Part shown: one piece after another, positions 35,999 to 44,519 of the stretch
Layout: the number at the start of each line of letters is the position of its first letter
Position numbering within the stretch: position 1 is the stretch's first letter
Assembly: GCA_029211145.1 (NCBI GenBank)
Contig: JARGEQ010000047.1
Coordinates: 1 to 64,000 of the forward strand
Source of the DNA: Marinimicrococcus flavescens
GTDB taxonomy: Bacteria; Pseudomonadota; Alphaproteobacteria; Geminicoccales; Geminicoccaceae
DNA: 64,000 nucleotides
Direction of reading: 5' to 3'
The notes under the pieces: model-generated
Database searches by the model: none
What the model saw: the letters and a program-made list of their open reading frames with translations, nothing else
What the model was told of the DNA's origin: nothing
Translations under genes and position numbers: made by a program

Positions 35999-36970
35999 CT
36001 ACTGAAGGATGGCGCTGATCCGCTCGTGCAGGCCCGGCGTCCAGTCGGGGAAGGCCCCGTAGACGCTGGCGGTGGCCTTCTGGAAGGCCTCGACGTCGAC
36101 ATCGGTGACGAAGGTGACGCCCTCGGCCTCGAACTTCTCCATGTACTCGGCCTGCTTCTCGAGGGTGAGCTTCGTCATGTAGTCGCCCGCCTTCTCGCCC
36201 TCCTCGAGGAGGATGGCCTGCAGGTCCTCGGGCAGGCTGTCGAAATAGTCCTCGCTGGCGACGAACGCGACCCAGGCGACGAAATGGCTGGTCATCGAGA
36301 CGGTCTTGCGGGTCTCGAAGAGCTTGGAGCCCCACAGCGAGCCCAGCGGCGCCTCGGCCCCGGCCACCACGTTCTGGGCCAGCGCGCTGTAGACCTCCGA
36401 CCAGTTCACGGTGGTGGGCCTTGCCCCCATCGCCTCGAACGTCGCGATCCACATCTGGTTGGGCGGCACGCGCACCGTCATCCCCGCGATGTCGGCGGGC
36501 GTGCGCACCGGCTTGTCGGCGATGACGTGCCGGGCGCCGAAGAGGTTGTTGAAGGAGACCACGCGAAAGCCTGCGTCCTGCAGCTTGCCGTCGATCTCCT
36601 GATACCAGTCACTGGCCAGTATCTTCTTGAAGTCCTCGGGCTTCTTGAGGAGGTAGGGCCCGTTCAGGACACCGACGTCGGGCACGAAGTCCGAGAGATA
36701 GCCGGGGTCCGTGATGTTCATCACGTTGGCCCCTTGGCGCATCATCTCGTTGACCTCCTTGCCCGAGCCAAGCTGCTCGCCGGGAAAGACCTCGACCTCG
36801 AGCCGCCCCTGGCTGCGCTCGGTGACGTTCTTGGCGAAATACTCCGCCGCCAGATGGGCCGGCTCGCTGGTCGAGAGCGAGTGGGCCAGCTTGATGGAGT
36901 AGTCGGACGCCTGCGCGCCACCGGCGAAGAGCCCGGCCGCCATCGCGGCCACGGAAAGCCACCGCATCAT
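35999..36970 (-). CDS. dctP: TRAP transporter substrate-binding protein (DctP)
   Basis: Periplasmic binding protein, 323 residues, signal peptide MMRWLSVAAMAAGLFAGGAQA. DctP features: IKLAHSLSTSEPAHLAAEYFAK, VEVFPGEQLGSGKEVNEMMRQG, GMTVRVPPNQMWIATFEAMGARPTT-like region (the conserved arginine of MTVRVP binds the ligand carboxylate) and VNWSEVYSALAQNVV. TRAP binding proteins usually take carboxylate-bearing ligands. The PhyH dioxygenase 37 bases downstream in sequence order (upstream in transcription) may process the ligand. Confidence 0.92.
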   Translation of the reverse strand: MMRWLSVAAMAAGLFAGGAQASDYSIKLAHSLSTSEPAHLAAEYFAKNVTERSQGRLEVEVFPGEQLGSGKEVNEMMRQGANVMNITDPGYLSDFVPDVGVLNGPYLLKKPEDFKKILASDWYQEIDGKLQDAGFRVVSFNNLFGARHVIADKPVRTPADIAGMTVRVPPNQMWIATFEAMGARPTTVNWSEVYSALAQNVVAGAEAPLGSLWGSKLFETRKTVSMTSHFVAWVAFVASEDYFDSLPEDLQAILLEEGEKAGDYMTKLTLEKQAEYMEKFEAEGVTFVTDVDVEAFQKATASVYGAFPDWTPGLHERISAILQ

Positions 36971-37007
36971 CGTCTTCCCTGATCTGTTCTTTTTGTTTTC
37001 CGGCCGT

Positions 37008-37868
37008 TCAGCGGGTCGCGGATGCCGCGGGGCCCGTGAACTCCTTCACCTTCTCGGCACCGGCATAGAGGATCTTCTGCTGACGATCGAGCATCGCCTT
37101 GTGATAGGCGACGCAGGCCGCGTCGAAGTCGCTCTGCGGCACCGGCTCCTCCTCGAAATGCCGGTACTCGTCCACCCCCCTGACCAGCGTGGCACTGTCG
37201 CCGGCGTCGTTGAGCTGGCGCAGGTATGTCGGGATGTAGCGGATCGCGAAGCCGATCCTGGGCTCGGAGGAGCGGTTGTTCTTCGAGCCGTGGAAGATCC
37301 GCACATGGTGCAGCGACATCTCGCCGGGCTGGAGCACCACGTCGACCGCGTCGTTCTCGTCGACGTCGACGGCGATCTCCTGGCCACGGCTGAGCATGTT
37401 CTCCTCGGCGAAGGTGTCGCGGTGGGCCACCTGGTCCTGCAGATGCGTGCCCGGCACGACCCGCATGCAGCCGGACTCCACCGTGCTCGGCGAGAACGCC
37501 ACCCACGCCGTCACGATGTCCGAGTGCGACAGGCCCCAGTAGGTGGAATCCTGGTGCCACGAGATGAAGGCCGGATCCTTCGCCGGTTTCCAGAAGAAGC
37601 CCGACGCCCAGCACAGGATGTTGGGGCCGAGCACGTCCTCGACGGCGTCGAGGATGCGCGGGCTGCGCACCACGTCGGCGAGCCATGGCAAGAGGATGTG
37701 CGGCTTCTGGTTGGTCGCGCGCGACAGCTTGCCGCCCTCTGCCGCGGCCAGCGCCTCGAGACGCTGGCGCATCCCGCCCGCCTCCTCCACGGAGAAGGCA
37801 CGGATGGGAAAGATGCATCCCTCGCGCTGATACTGCTCGACCTGGGCGGCCGAAAGCCTTTTGGGCAT
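37008..37868 (-). CDS. PhyH-type Fe(II)/2-oxoglutarate dioxygenase
   Basis: Cytoplasmic non-haem iron oxygenase of the phytanoyl-CoA dioxygenase family, 286 residues. The iron-binding triad is visible: H105 and D107 (SWHQDSTYWG) and distal H193 (RIFHGSKNNRS); the arginine in PRIGFAIRYIP binds 2-oxoglutarate. The ATG at 37868 has GGAG eight bases upstream; the frame opens at 37946 but the extra residues are low-complexity. It is first in the direction of the TRAP importer genes, so it probably hydroxylates a ligand brought in by that importer. The family also includes phosphonate hydroxylases such as PhnY, but no specific evidence supports that here. Confidence 0.8.
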   Translation of the reverse strand: MPKRLSAAQVEQYQREGCIFPIRAFSVEEAGGMRQRLEALAAAEGGKLSRATNQKPHILLPWLADVVRSPRILDAVEDVLGPNILCWASGFFWKPAKDPAFISWHQDSTYWGLSHSDIVTAWVAFSPSTVESGCMRVVPGTHLQDQVAHRDTFAEENMLSRGQEIAVDVDENDAVDVVLQPGEMSLHHVRIFHGSKNNRSSEPRIGFAIRYIPTYLRQLNDAGDSATLVRGVDEYRHFEEEPVPQSDFDAACVAYHKAMLDRQQKILYAGAEKVKEFTGPAASATR

Positions 37869-37939
37869 TGTCCTGCTCCCCGATCCCGTGGCCGCGGCAC
37901 CAAGCGCCCCTTCGCCCCGCCGCGACGACGATATCAGCT

Positions 37940-37971
37940 TTGACAAGAGGTTTTCAGCGATGCAAGTGAAA
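37940..37971. promoter_or_regulatory. Possible promoter/operator between dioxygenase and iclR genes
   Basis: The 107-base divergent gap contains a perfect TTGACA (37940-37945) reading toward iclR and an inverted repeat TTTCA-N10-TGAAA (37952-37956, 37967-37971). The -10 hexamer at proper distance is poor and would put the transcript start at or near the iclR ATG, so the promoter call is weak. The inverted repeat is a possible IclR site. Confidence 0.3.
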
Positions 37972-37975
37972 CTTC

Positions 37976-38764
37976 ATGGATGAAACGGAATCGACCGGCG
38001 AGCCGCCGGGGCGCCGCTACAGCGCGCCGGCGCTGGAAAAGGGGCTCGACATTCTCGAGCTCCTGGCCGGCGAGCGCGACGTGCTGCCGGCAAGTGAGAT
38101 CGCCCAGCGCCTCGGCCGCTCGATGGGTGAGATCTTCCGGATGCTGGTGACGCTCGAGCAGCGCGGCTGGCTGCGGCGGGGCGGAGGCAACGGCTACGGC
38201 CTGTCGCTGCGCCTGTTCGAGCTGGCCCATCGCCACCCACCGGTCGAGCGGCTCCTCGTCGTGGCCCTTCCCGAGATGCAGCGGCTCGCCGAGCGGGTCG
38301 GCCAGTCCTGCCACCTCTCGGTCCACCACGACGGCCGCATCCTGGTGGTGGCGCAGGCCGAGACGCCGCGTCCGCGCGGCTTCGTCGTGCGGCTGGGCGC
38401 CAGCTTCGAGCTCCTCGAGACGGCGTCGGGCCGCGTGCTGGCCGCCTTCCAGACCGACGAGGAGCGCGAGCGACGCCTCGCCCGCGGCTTCGAGCTGGAA
38501 GCTCTGGCCGATCCCGGCGAGCCGCTGCGCCGCCGGCTGGCCGGGATAGCGGCGCGCGGCCACGAGGCGGCACCCAGCGAGAGCGTGGCCGGCATCCTCG
38601 ATCTCTCCTTCCCGCTGCGCGACCATACCGGCCGCGCCGTGGCCGCCCTCACCCTGCCCTTCGCCACCATGCTGGGCGACACTCTGGACAGCGCCGAGGC
38701 GACACGGCTGCTGGGCGAGGCAGCAGCGCGTCTCTCGGCCCAGCTCGGCTTTCGCGAGGTATGA
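37976..38764 (+). CDS. IclR-family transcriptional regulator
   Basis: A 262-residue regulator. N-terminal winged helix-turn-helix: LEKGLDILELLAGERDVLPA, then SEIAQRLGRSMGEIFRMLVTLEQRGWL. The C-terminal IclR effector domain has LSVHHDGRILVVAQAET, GASFELLETASGRVLAAF and a late GILDLSFPLRDHTGRAVAALTLPF. No good ribosome-binding site precedes the ATG. Divergent from the dioxygenase/TRAP genes and upstream of the sugar-type importer and aco genes, so it could control either side. Confidence 0.88.
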   Translation: MDETESTGEPPGRRYSAPALEKGLDILELLAGERDVLPASEIAQRLGRSMGEIFRMLVTLEQRGWLRRGGGNGYGLSLRLFELAHRHPPVERLLVVALPEMQRLAERVGQSCHLSVHHDGRILVVAQAETPRPRGFVVRLGASFELLETASGRVLAAFQTDEERERRLARGFELEALADPGEPLRRRLAGIAARGHEAAPSESVAGILDLSFPLRDHTGRAVAALTLPFATMLGDTLDSAEATRLLGEAAARLSAQLGFREV

Positions 38765-38909
38765 CGCTGAGCGGCGCCCGGCAGGGAGGGTCTACACCCA
38801 AAGCGCGTCGAATCCGGCTTGAGACGAGACCGCAAGCTTTCATAATGCCCGATGAACGAGTCGCTCCCTTCGATCGACGAGGAGCGGCCGCAGCGGGGAG
38901 GCGGAAGCG

Positions 38910-40547
38910 ATGCGGGCAAGCCTGGCACTCATGGGCGGCGCGGCCGTGCTGGCCCTGGCCGCCGCGCCGGCCGCGGCCGGCGAGTACGTCACCTGGCACG
39001 ATGACGGCACGGTCGATCTCGTCATGGAGGACGGCACGACCCTGAAGACCAGCCGCGACGAGCTGGGCGGCCTGTTCGGGCCGGACCAGAAGCCCTTTGA
39101 AGGGACCGAGATCTCCATCACCGTGAACTCGGGCGGCCCCAAGGGCGGCATCTCGGGGCCGATGCACAGCTTCCGGCCCATCTGGGAGGAGCTCTCGGGC
39201 GGCAAGCTCAACATCGTCGAGCTGCCCTTTGCCGAGCACTACACCAAGATGATGCTCGATCTGAGGAACGGCACCGGCCAGTACGACGCCTTCATGGTGG
39301 GCGCGTTCTGGTATGGCGACATCGTTCCGGCGGGCTACGCCTACGCCATCGACGAGCTCATGGACTCCGGCGACTTCCCGAGCTGGACCTATGACGACAT
39401 GCCGCCCAGCCTGAAGGCCCTCTACACCTGGAAGGGCGAGGGCTTCGGCACGCTCAACGACGCCGACGGGCAGGTGCTCTACTACCGGAAAAGCGTGCTG
39501 GAGAACCCGGAGCACCAGGCGGCCTTCAAGCAGGAGTACGGCTACGACCTGCCCTCCCCGCCGAAGACCTGGCAGCAGCTCCTCGACATCTCGCGCCATT
39601 TCAACGGCAAGAACTGGGACGCAAACGACAGCGAGGCCGATAGCGGCACGGTGCTGCACCTCAAGGTGGGCGAGCAGGGCCATTACCACTTCCAGTCGCT
39701 CTCGGCCTCCTTCGCGGTGACGCCCGGCGAGAAGGTGGACCGCACCCACAATGTCTACTGGTTCGACCCGATCGACATGAAGCCGCTCATCAACAGCCCG
39801 GGCCACCTCAGGGCGCTGGAGTTCCTCCAGGAGCTGCACGGGACGGGCCCCTCGGCGCAGGTCGGCTGGTCGCTGGGCGAGGCGTGGGACTATTTCCTGC
39901 GCGGCAAGGCGGTCTTCGTGTTCTCCTGGGGCGACGTGGGCGCCCTGTGCCAGGACACCACGCGCTCGAACATCCAGGGCGACTGCGCTGCCGCCGTGCT
40001 GCCCATGTCGGACGAATACTACGACATGGAGAAGAAGAGCTTCGTGAAGGCCGAGGACCGGCCGCAGGTCGGCAACACCACCGGCGGCTCGTGGCATGGC
40101 GTGATCTCGAACTTCTCCGCCAACCCCGAGGCCACCTACTCGTTCCTTTCCTTGATGGCGATCCGCCCCGCCTCGATGTGGAACGCCCAGCATGGCTGGA
40201 CCGGCGTCGACCCCGGCTACAGCTACCAGTTTCTCGAGGAGCAGGGCGGCACCGCGAAGATCGAGGACTATGTCGACGCCGGCTGGAGCGCCGAGGACGC
40301 GAGCTCCTACCTCCAGGCCTACCGGGACAATTTCTACGCCCCCACCATGCTCACCTACCTGCGCATCCCGGGCACGTTCGAATATTGGGACATCCTCGAC
40401 AAGAACCTCTCCGCCGCGATGAGCGGGGCCAAGACCGCCAAGGAGGCGCTCGACGATACCGCGACCTCCTGGGAGCAGGTGACCGAGCGCATCGGGCGGG
40501 AGAAGCAGATCGAGGACTACCAGGCCGCCATCGGCTTCGAGGGGTAG
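38910..40547 (+). CDS. ABC transporter substrate-binding protein (family 1, long form)
   Basis: Periplasmic binding protein of a CUT1-type importer. At 545 residues it is about 120 longer than typical sugar-binding proteins. Signal peptide MRASLALMGGAAVLALAAAP, cleavage near AAA-GE. SBP_bac_1 features: FRPIWEELSGGKLNIVELPFAEHYTKM-like region, LYYRKSVLENPEH, PSPPKTWQQLLDISRHFN and SFSWGD-like (here FVFSWGDVG). A charged insertion precedes the first binding-protein strand (TWHDDGTVDLVMEDGTTLKT). GGGAGG lies eight bases before the ATG. A hairpin follows the gene. Confidence 0.88.
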   Translation: MRASLALMGGAAVLALAAAPAAAGEYVTWHDDGTVDLVMEDGTTLKTSRDELGGLFGPDQKPFEGTEISITVNSGGPKGGISGPMHSFRPIWEELSGGKLNIVELPFAEHYTKMMLDLRNGTGQYDAFMVGAFWYGDIVPAGYAYAIDELMDSGDFPSWTYDDMPPSLKALYTWKGEGFGTLNDADGQVLYYRKSVLENPEHQAAFKQEYGYDLPSPPKTWQQLLDISRHFNGKNWDANDSEADSGTVLHLKVGEQGHYHFQSLSASFAVTPGEKVDRTHNVYWFDPIDMKPLINSPGHLRALEFLQELHGTGPSAQVGWSLGEAWDYFLRGKAVFVFSWGDVGALCQDTTRSNIQGDCAAAVLPMSDEYYDMEKKSFVKAEDRPQVGNTTGGSWHGVISNFSANPEATYSFLSLMAIRPASMWNAQHGWTGVDPGYSYQFLEEQGGTAKIEDYVDAGWSAEDASSYLQAYRDNFYAPTMLTYLRIPGTFEYWDILDKNLSAAMSGAKTAKEALDDTATSWEQVTERIGREKQIEDYQAAIGFEG

Positions 40548-40560
40548 CAGCCGCGGAAGC

Positions 40561-40584
40561 GGGCCGGCGCATCGCCGCCGGCCC
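40561..40584 (+). promoter_or_regulatory. Hairpin between binding-protein and permease genes
   Basis: A 9-bp GC stem (40561-40569 with 40576-40584, 6-nt loop) with no T run after it. Like the hairpin after phnD it probably protects the binding-protein mRNA and is not an intrinsic terminator. Confidence 0.5.
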
Positions 40585-40598
40585 CGCGGCCAGTCGCC

Positions 40599-41543
40599 AT
40601 GTGGACCTCGCGCGCCCGCTTCTTCTTCCTGCTGCCGGCGGTGGTGTGGATCTTCGCCTTTACCCTCTTTCCGCTGGGCTACTCGCTCTACCTCGCCTTC
40701 TACAAGGTCGAGACCCGCACCGAGGTGACGAGGATCCAGGAGCCGCTGCTCGATGCAGCAGGCGAGCCGGTGCTGCGCCCCGACGGCACACCCCGCACCC
40801 GCTCGGTGGTCTCCAAGGAGCAGCGCTCCATCGCCGAGTTCGTGGGCCTCGCCAATTTCCGCCGGCTGTGGGTCGACCCGCAGGTGCACGAGGCAGTGCG
40901 GGTGACGCTGCTCTTCGTGCTGATGGCAGTTCCGACCCAGCTCGCCCTGGGCTTCCTCCTGGCCCTGCTCTTCAACCAGCGTATCGTGGCGCGCCCGGTG
41001 CTGCGCACGGCGATGCTGCTGCCGATCTTCGCCACGCCCATCGCCGTGGCCTATCTCTTCTTCACCATCTTCTACGAGGCCGGCGGCCCCTTGGGCTGGA
41101 CCGGCATCCCCTTCCTCTCCGATCCCTTCTGGGCGCTGGTGTCGGTCGCCATCGTCGACGTCTGGCAATGGACGCCCTTCTGTTTCCTGGTGTTCCTCGC
41201 AGCCCTGCAGGGCGTGCCCGACGAGCTCGTGGAGGCCGCCCGGATCGACGGCGCCTCGGGTCTCGACATTCTTCTGCGCGTTCTGCTGCCGCTCCTTCAG
41301 CCTGTCGTGCTCATCATCCTCCTGCTGCGGCTGGCCGAGGCGCTCAAGCTCTTCGACATCCCCTTCGCGCTCACCGGCGGCGGGCCGGGCATCGCCACCC
41401 AGAGCTATTCCTTCCTCGCCTTCCGCACCGGCCTGCGCTTCTTCGACCTCGGCTATGCCAGCGCCATGGCCTACGGCCTGCTGATCATCGTGATGCTGAT
41501 CGTCACCTTCTTCTTCCGCCGTCTGCGCCAGAGCTATGGCTGA
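40599..41543 (+). CDS. Sugar ABC transporter permease, MalF/UgpA type
   Basis: Membrane subunit, 314 residues. The first helix (FFFLLPAVVWIFAFTLFPLGYSL) is followed by an unusually long periplasmic segment (about residues 35-85, with RIQEPLLDAAGEPVLRPDGT) before the transport core. EAA loop VPDELVEAARIDGASGLDIL. It ends overlapping the next permease by eight bases. As with the other sugar importer in this window, no ATPase gene is adjacent. Confidence 0.9.
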   Translation: MWTSRARFFFLLPAVVWIFAFTLFPLGYSLYLAFYKVETRTEVTRIQEPLLDAAGEPVLRPDGTPRTRSVVSKEQRSIAEFVGLANFRRLWVDPQVHEAVRVTLLFVLMAVPTQLALGFLLALLFNQRIVARPVLRTAMLLPIFATPIAVAYLFFTIFYEAGGPLGWTGIPFLSDPFWALVSVAIVDVWQWTPFCFLVFLAALQGVPDELVEAARIDGASGLDILLRVLLPLLQPVVLIILLLRLAEALKLFDIPFALTGGGPGIATQSYSFLAFRTGLRFFDLGYASAMAYGLLIIVMLIVTFFFRRLRQSYG

Positions 41544-42429
41544 GGCCGCCCTGCCCGGCACCGCGAGCGCGGCACCGCCCGCACCCCGCCGCCTGCCGAG
41601 CCTGGCCGAGGCACTGCTCTCGGTGCTGGCGGTGATCGCCACGATGATCTTCCTCTTTCCCATCTACTGGGCGCTCTCCCAGTCGCTGCGCGATCCCATC
41701 GAGACCTTCACCGTGGCGGGCTTCGGCATCCCGTGGATCGACTTCGAGCCGACGCTCGACAACTGGCGCGACCAGCTCGCCATTCCGGAGACCCGGCGGG
41801 CGCTCGCCAACTCCACGGTGATCGCCACGGGCGCCTCGCTGCTGGCACTGCTGCTGGGCACGCCCGCCGCCTACGCGCTTGCCCGGTTCCGCTTCAGGCT
41901 GATCCCCAACCGCGACCTCACCGTGTGGTTTCTCTCCCAGCGGGTGCTGCCGCCGGTGGCCACCGTGGTGCCGTTCTATCTCGTCATGCGAACGCTGGGC
42001 CTGCTCGACACCCAGCTCGCCCTCGTGCTGCTCAACGCCACCTTCATCCTGCCCTTCGTGGTGGTGATCGTGCGCCAGACCTTCCTCGACCTGCCGCGCG
42101 AGCTCGAGGAGGCTGCCCTGGTGGACGGGGCCTCGTTCTGGGGCGCCTTCTGGCGAGTGGCCCTGCCGCTTGCCATGCCCTCGGTGGCGGCCTCGGGGCT
42201 GATCGTGTTCTCCTTCGCCTGGAACGACTTCATCCTCGCCATCACCATCGCGTCCCGCGAGGCCATCACCGTCCCCATGCACATGGCAGGCGCGGTCGAC
42301 ACGCGCGGGGTGCAGTTCTGGTTCATGAGCGTGCGCGCCATGATCGCCATGATCCCGCCGGTGATCGTGGCGCTGCTGGCGCAGCGTTACATCGTCCGCG
42401 GCCTGACCCTGGGCGCGGTGAAGGGCTGA
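41536..42429 (+). CDS. Sugar ABC transporter permease, MalG type
   Basis: Partner membrane subunit, 297 residues. A cytoplasmic Ala/Pro-rich start, then six helices; EAA loop LPRELEEAALVDGASFWGAF and the MalG-like end RYIVRGLTLGAVKG. Last gene of the importer; the aco-like genes start about 100 bases further on. Confidence 0.9.
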   Translation: MAEAALPGTASAAPPAPRRLPSLAEALLSVLAVIATMIFLFPIYWALSQSLRDPIETFTVAGFGIPWIDFEPTLDNWRDQLAIPETRRALANSTVIATGASLLALLLGTPAAYALARFRFRLIPNRDLTVWFLSQRVLPPVATVVPFYLVMRTLGLLDTQLALVLLNATFILPFVVVIVRQTFLDLPRELEEAALVDGASFWGAFWRVALPLAMPSVAASGLIVFSFAWNDFILAITIASREAITVPMHMAGAVDTRGVQFWFMSVRAMIAMIPPVIVALLAQRYIVRGLTLGAVKG

Positions 42430-42445
42430 TCCGCGCCCGCATCGC

Positions 42446-42474
42446 TTGACACCGCCCGAGGGCGTCCGCACCCT
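42446..42474 (+). promoter_or_regulatory. Weak candidate promoter upstream of acoA
   Basis: TTGACA at 42446-42451 is followed after 17 bases by CACCCT, a poor -10. The 96-base gap before acoA may hold the promoter for acoABC, but no sigma-54 (-24/-12) element, which drives aco operons in some bacteria, is evident. Confidence 0.2.
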
Positions 42475-42525
42475 CACCCTGCCGCAGACTGCGACTATGG
42501 CGGCGGCGGATCAGGGAGGACTGTA

Positions 42526-43491
42526 ATGCAGCTCAGTCGCGACGAGCTCGTGCGCGCCTACCGGACCATGCGCACCATCCGCGCCTTCGAGGACCGCGTC
42601 CACGAGGAGTTCTCGGCCGGCAACATTCCCGGCTTCGTCCATCTCTATGCCGGCGAGGAGGCCTCGGCCGCCGGCTTCTGCCTGCATCTGGAAGATCGCG
42701 ACAACATCGCCTCGACCCATCGCGGCCACGGCCATTCCATCGCCAAGGGCTGCGACGTGCGCGGCATGATGCACGAGATCTTCGGCCGCAAGGAGGGCCT
42801 GTGCGGCGGCAAGGGCGGCTCGATGCACATTGCCGATCTGGAAAAGGGCATGATGGGCGCGAACGGGATCGTCGGCGGCGGCCCGCCGCTGATCTGCGGC
42901 GCGGCCCTCTCGGCCAAGTATCTGAAGACCGGCGGGGTGGCGATCGCCTTCGTCGGCGACGGTGCCTCCAACCAGGGCACTACCCTCGAGAGCTACAACC
43001 TCGCGAAAGTCTGGAACCTGCCGGCGATCTTCGTGGTCGAGGACAACGGCTATGCCGAATCCACCGCCTCCGCCTGGTCGGTGGGCGGCAGCCAGCTCGA
43101 TCGTGCCAAGGGCTTCGGCATGCCCGGCCACCAGGTCGACGGCCACGACTTCTTCGCCGTGCACGAGGTCGCCGGCGAGGTCATCGCGCGCGCCCGTGCC
43201 GGGGAAGGCCCCTCGCTCGTCCATGTGAAGTTCAGCCGCTATTACGGCCATTTCGAGGGCGACGCGATGACCTATCGCGCCTCCGACGAGATCCCCCGCC
43301 TGCGCAAGGACCGCGACTGTCTGGAGCTTTTCCGCAAACGCGTCCTCGAGGCGGCCCTGCTCGAGGAGAGCGAGCTCGACGGGATCGACGAGGAGATCAA
43401 CAGTCACGTCGCCCAGGTCACCGACGAGGCCAAGGCGGCGCCGATGCCGACCGAGCGCGATCTCCTGACCGACGTCTACATGCGTTACTGA
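42526..43491 (+). CDS. acoA: Acetoin/2-oxoacid dehydrogenase E1 alpha subunit (AcoA-like)
   Basis: Thiamine-diphosphate-dependent E1 component; forms alpha2beta2 with the next gene product and decarboxylates or cleaves an oxo-substrate, passing the acyl group to lipoate. 321 residues. TPP/Mg motif GDGASNQG (144-151) through EDNGY (172-176), the substrate region STHRGHGHSIAKG, and CGGKGGSMHIAD. Length and motif version fit AcoA or branched-chain/pyruvate E1 alpha of Gram-positive type. Assignment to acetoin is from the AcoC partner. GGAGG before the ATG. Confidence 0.85.
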   Translation: MQLSRDELVRAYRTMRTIRAFEDRVHEEFSAGNIPGFVHLYAGEEASAAGFCLHLEDRDNIASTHRGHGHSIAKGCDVRGMMHEIFGRKEGLCGGKGGSMHIADLEKGMMGANGIVGGGPPLICGAALSAKYLKTGGVAIAFVGDGASNQGTTLESYNLAKVWNLPAIFVVEDNGYAESTASAWSVGGSQLDRAKGFGMPGHQVDGHDFFAVHEVAGEVIARARAGEGPSLVHVKFSRYYGHFEGDAMTYRASDEIPRLRKDRDCLELFRKRVLEAALLEESELDGIDEEINSHVAQVTDEAKAAPMPTERDLLTDVYMRY

Positions 43492-43504
43492 GGAGGCGGG
43501 TGTC

Positions 43505-44515
43505 ATGGCGAGGAAGAGCTACCGTCAGGCCATCAACGAGGCGCTGCGCCAGGAGATGGAGCGCGACAGCCGCGTCATCCTCATGGGCGAGGACGTCGCC
43601 GGTGGCATGGGTGCGGAGGGCGAGGACGACGCCTGGGGCGGCCCGCTGGGCGTCACCAAGGGCCTCATGCCGATCTTCGGCCGCGAGCGCGTGCTGGACA
43701 CGCCCATTACCGAGAGCGCCTTCATCGGTGCTGCCGCCGGTGCGGCCGCCACGGGGCTCCGGCCGGTGGCCGAGCTGATGTTCGTCGACTTCATGGGCGT
43801 GTGCTTCGACCAGATCTTCAACCAGGCCGCCAAGTTCCGCTACATGTTCGGCGGCAAGGCGGTAACGCCGCTGGTCATCCGCACCATGTACGGGGCGGGC
43901 TTCAGGGCGGCCTCCCAGCACAGCCAGTGCCTCTACCCGCTGTTCACCCACATCCCGGGCCTGAAAGTGGCCCTGCCCTCCAACGCCTACGAGGCCAAGG
44001 GCCTGCTCATCCAGGCGATCCGCGACGACGACCCGGTGATCTTCTTCGAGCACAAGGCGATGTACGACGAGGAGGCGGAGGTTCCCGACGAGGCCTACGC
44101 CATCCCCTTCGGCGAGGCCAACGTCACCCGCGAGGGCGAGGACGTCACCATCATCGCCTTCGGCCGCATGGTGAACCTCGCCAACGAGGCCGCCGACCGG
44201 CTGGCGAAGGACAAGATCTCCTGCACCGTGGTCGACCCGCGCACCACCTCGCCGCTCGATACCGAGACCATCCTCGAGACCGCCGCCGAGACCGGCCGGG
44301 TGGTGGTGGTGGACGAGGCCCATCCGCGCTGCAACATGGCGACCGACGTGGCGGCGCTGCTGGTCCAGGAAGCATTCGGCGATCTCAAGGCGCCGGTCAG
44401 GATGGTGACCGGCCCCCATGCGCCGGTCCCCTTCTCGCCAGCGCTCGAGGATCTCTATATCCCCAGTGCCGCGCGCATCGAGGCGGCGGTGCGCGAGCTG
44501 GTTGCAGGGAGCTGA
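43505..44515 (+). CDS. acoB: Acetoin/2-oxoacid dehydrogenase E1 beta subunit (AcoB-like)
   Basis: E1 beta subunit, 336 residues, with the usual start YRQAINEALRQEMERDSRVILMGEDV, TPITESAFIGAAAGAA, the FGGKAVTPLVIRT segment, and the C-terminal transketolase domain (VVVVDEAHPRCNMATDVAAL). Thirteen bases after acoA with a GGAGG before its start. Confidence 0.87.
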   Translation: MARKSYRQAINEALRQEMERDSRVILMGEDVAGGMGAEGEDDAWGGPLGVTKGLMPIFGRERVLDTPITESAFIGAAAGAAATGLRPVAELMFVDFMGVCFDQIFNQAAKFRYMFGGKAVTPLVIRTMYGAGFRAASQHSQCLYPLFTHIPGLKVALPSNAYEAKGLLIQAIRDDDPVIFFEHKAMYDEEAEVPDEAYAIPFGEANVTREGEDVTIIAFGRMVNLANEAADRLAKDKISCTVVDPRTTSPLDTETILETAAETGRVVVVDEAHPRCNMATDVAALLVQEAFGDLKAPVRMVTGPHAPVPFSPALEDLYIPSAARIEAAVRELVAGS

Positions 44516-44519
44516 GGGA

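Noticed and set aside
37940-37968. A leaderless iclR transcript from TTGACA plus a 17-base-spaced -10
   Set aside because: The -10 hexamer (CAAGTG) is too poor to claim a promoter or leaderless start; kept only as a weak regulatory feature.
38649-41663. A 1004-codon open frame on the minus strand
   Set aside because: It is antisense to the binding protein and permease at 38910-41543. Its composition (His, Arg, Glu, Gly, Ala rich) is the shadow expected of GC-rich genes.
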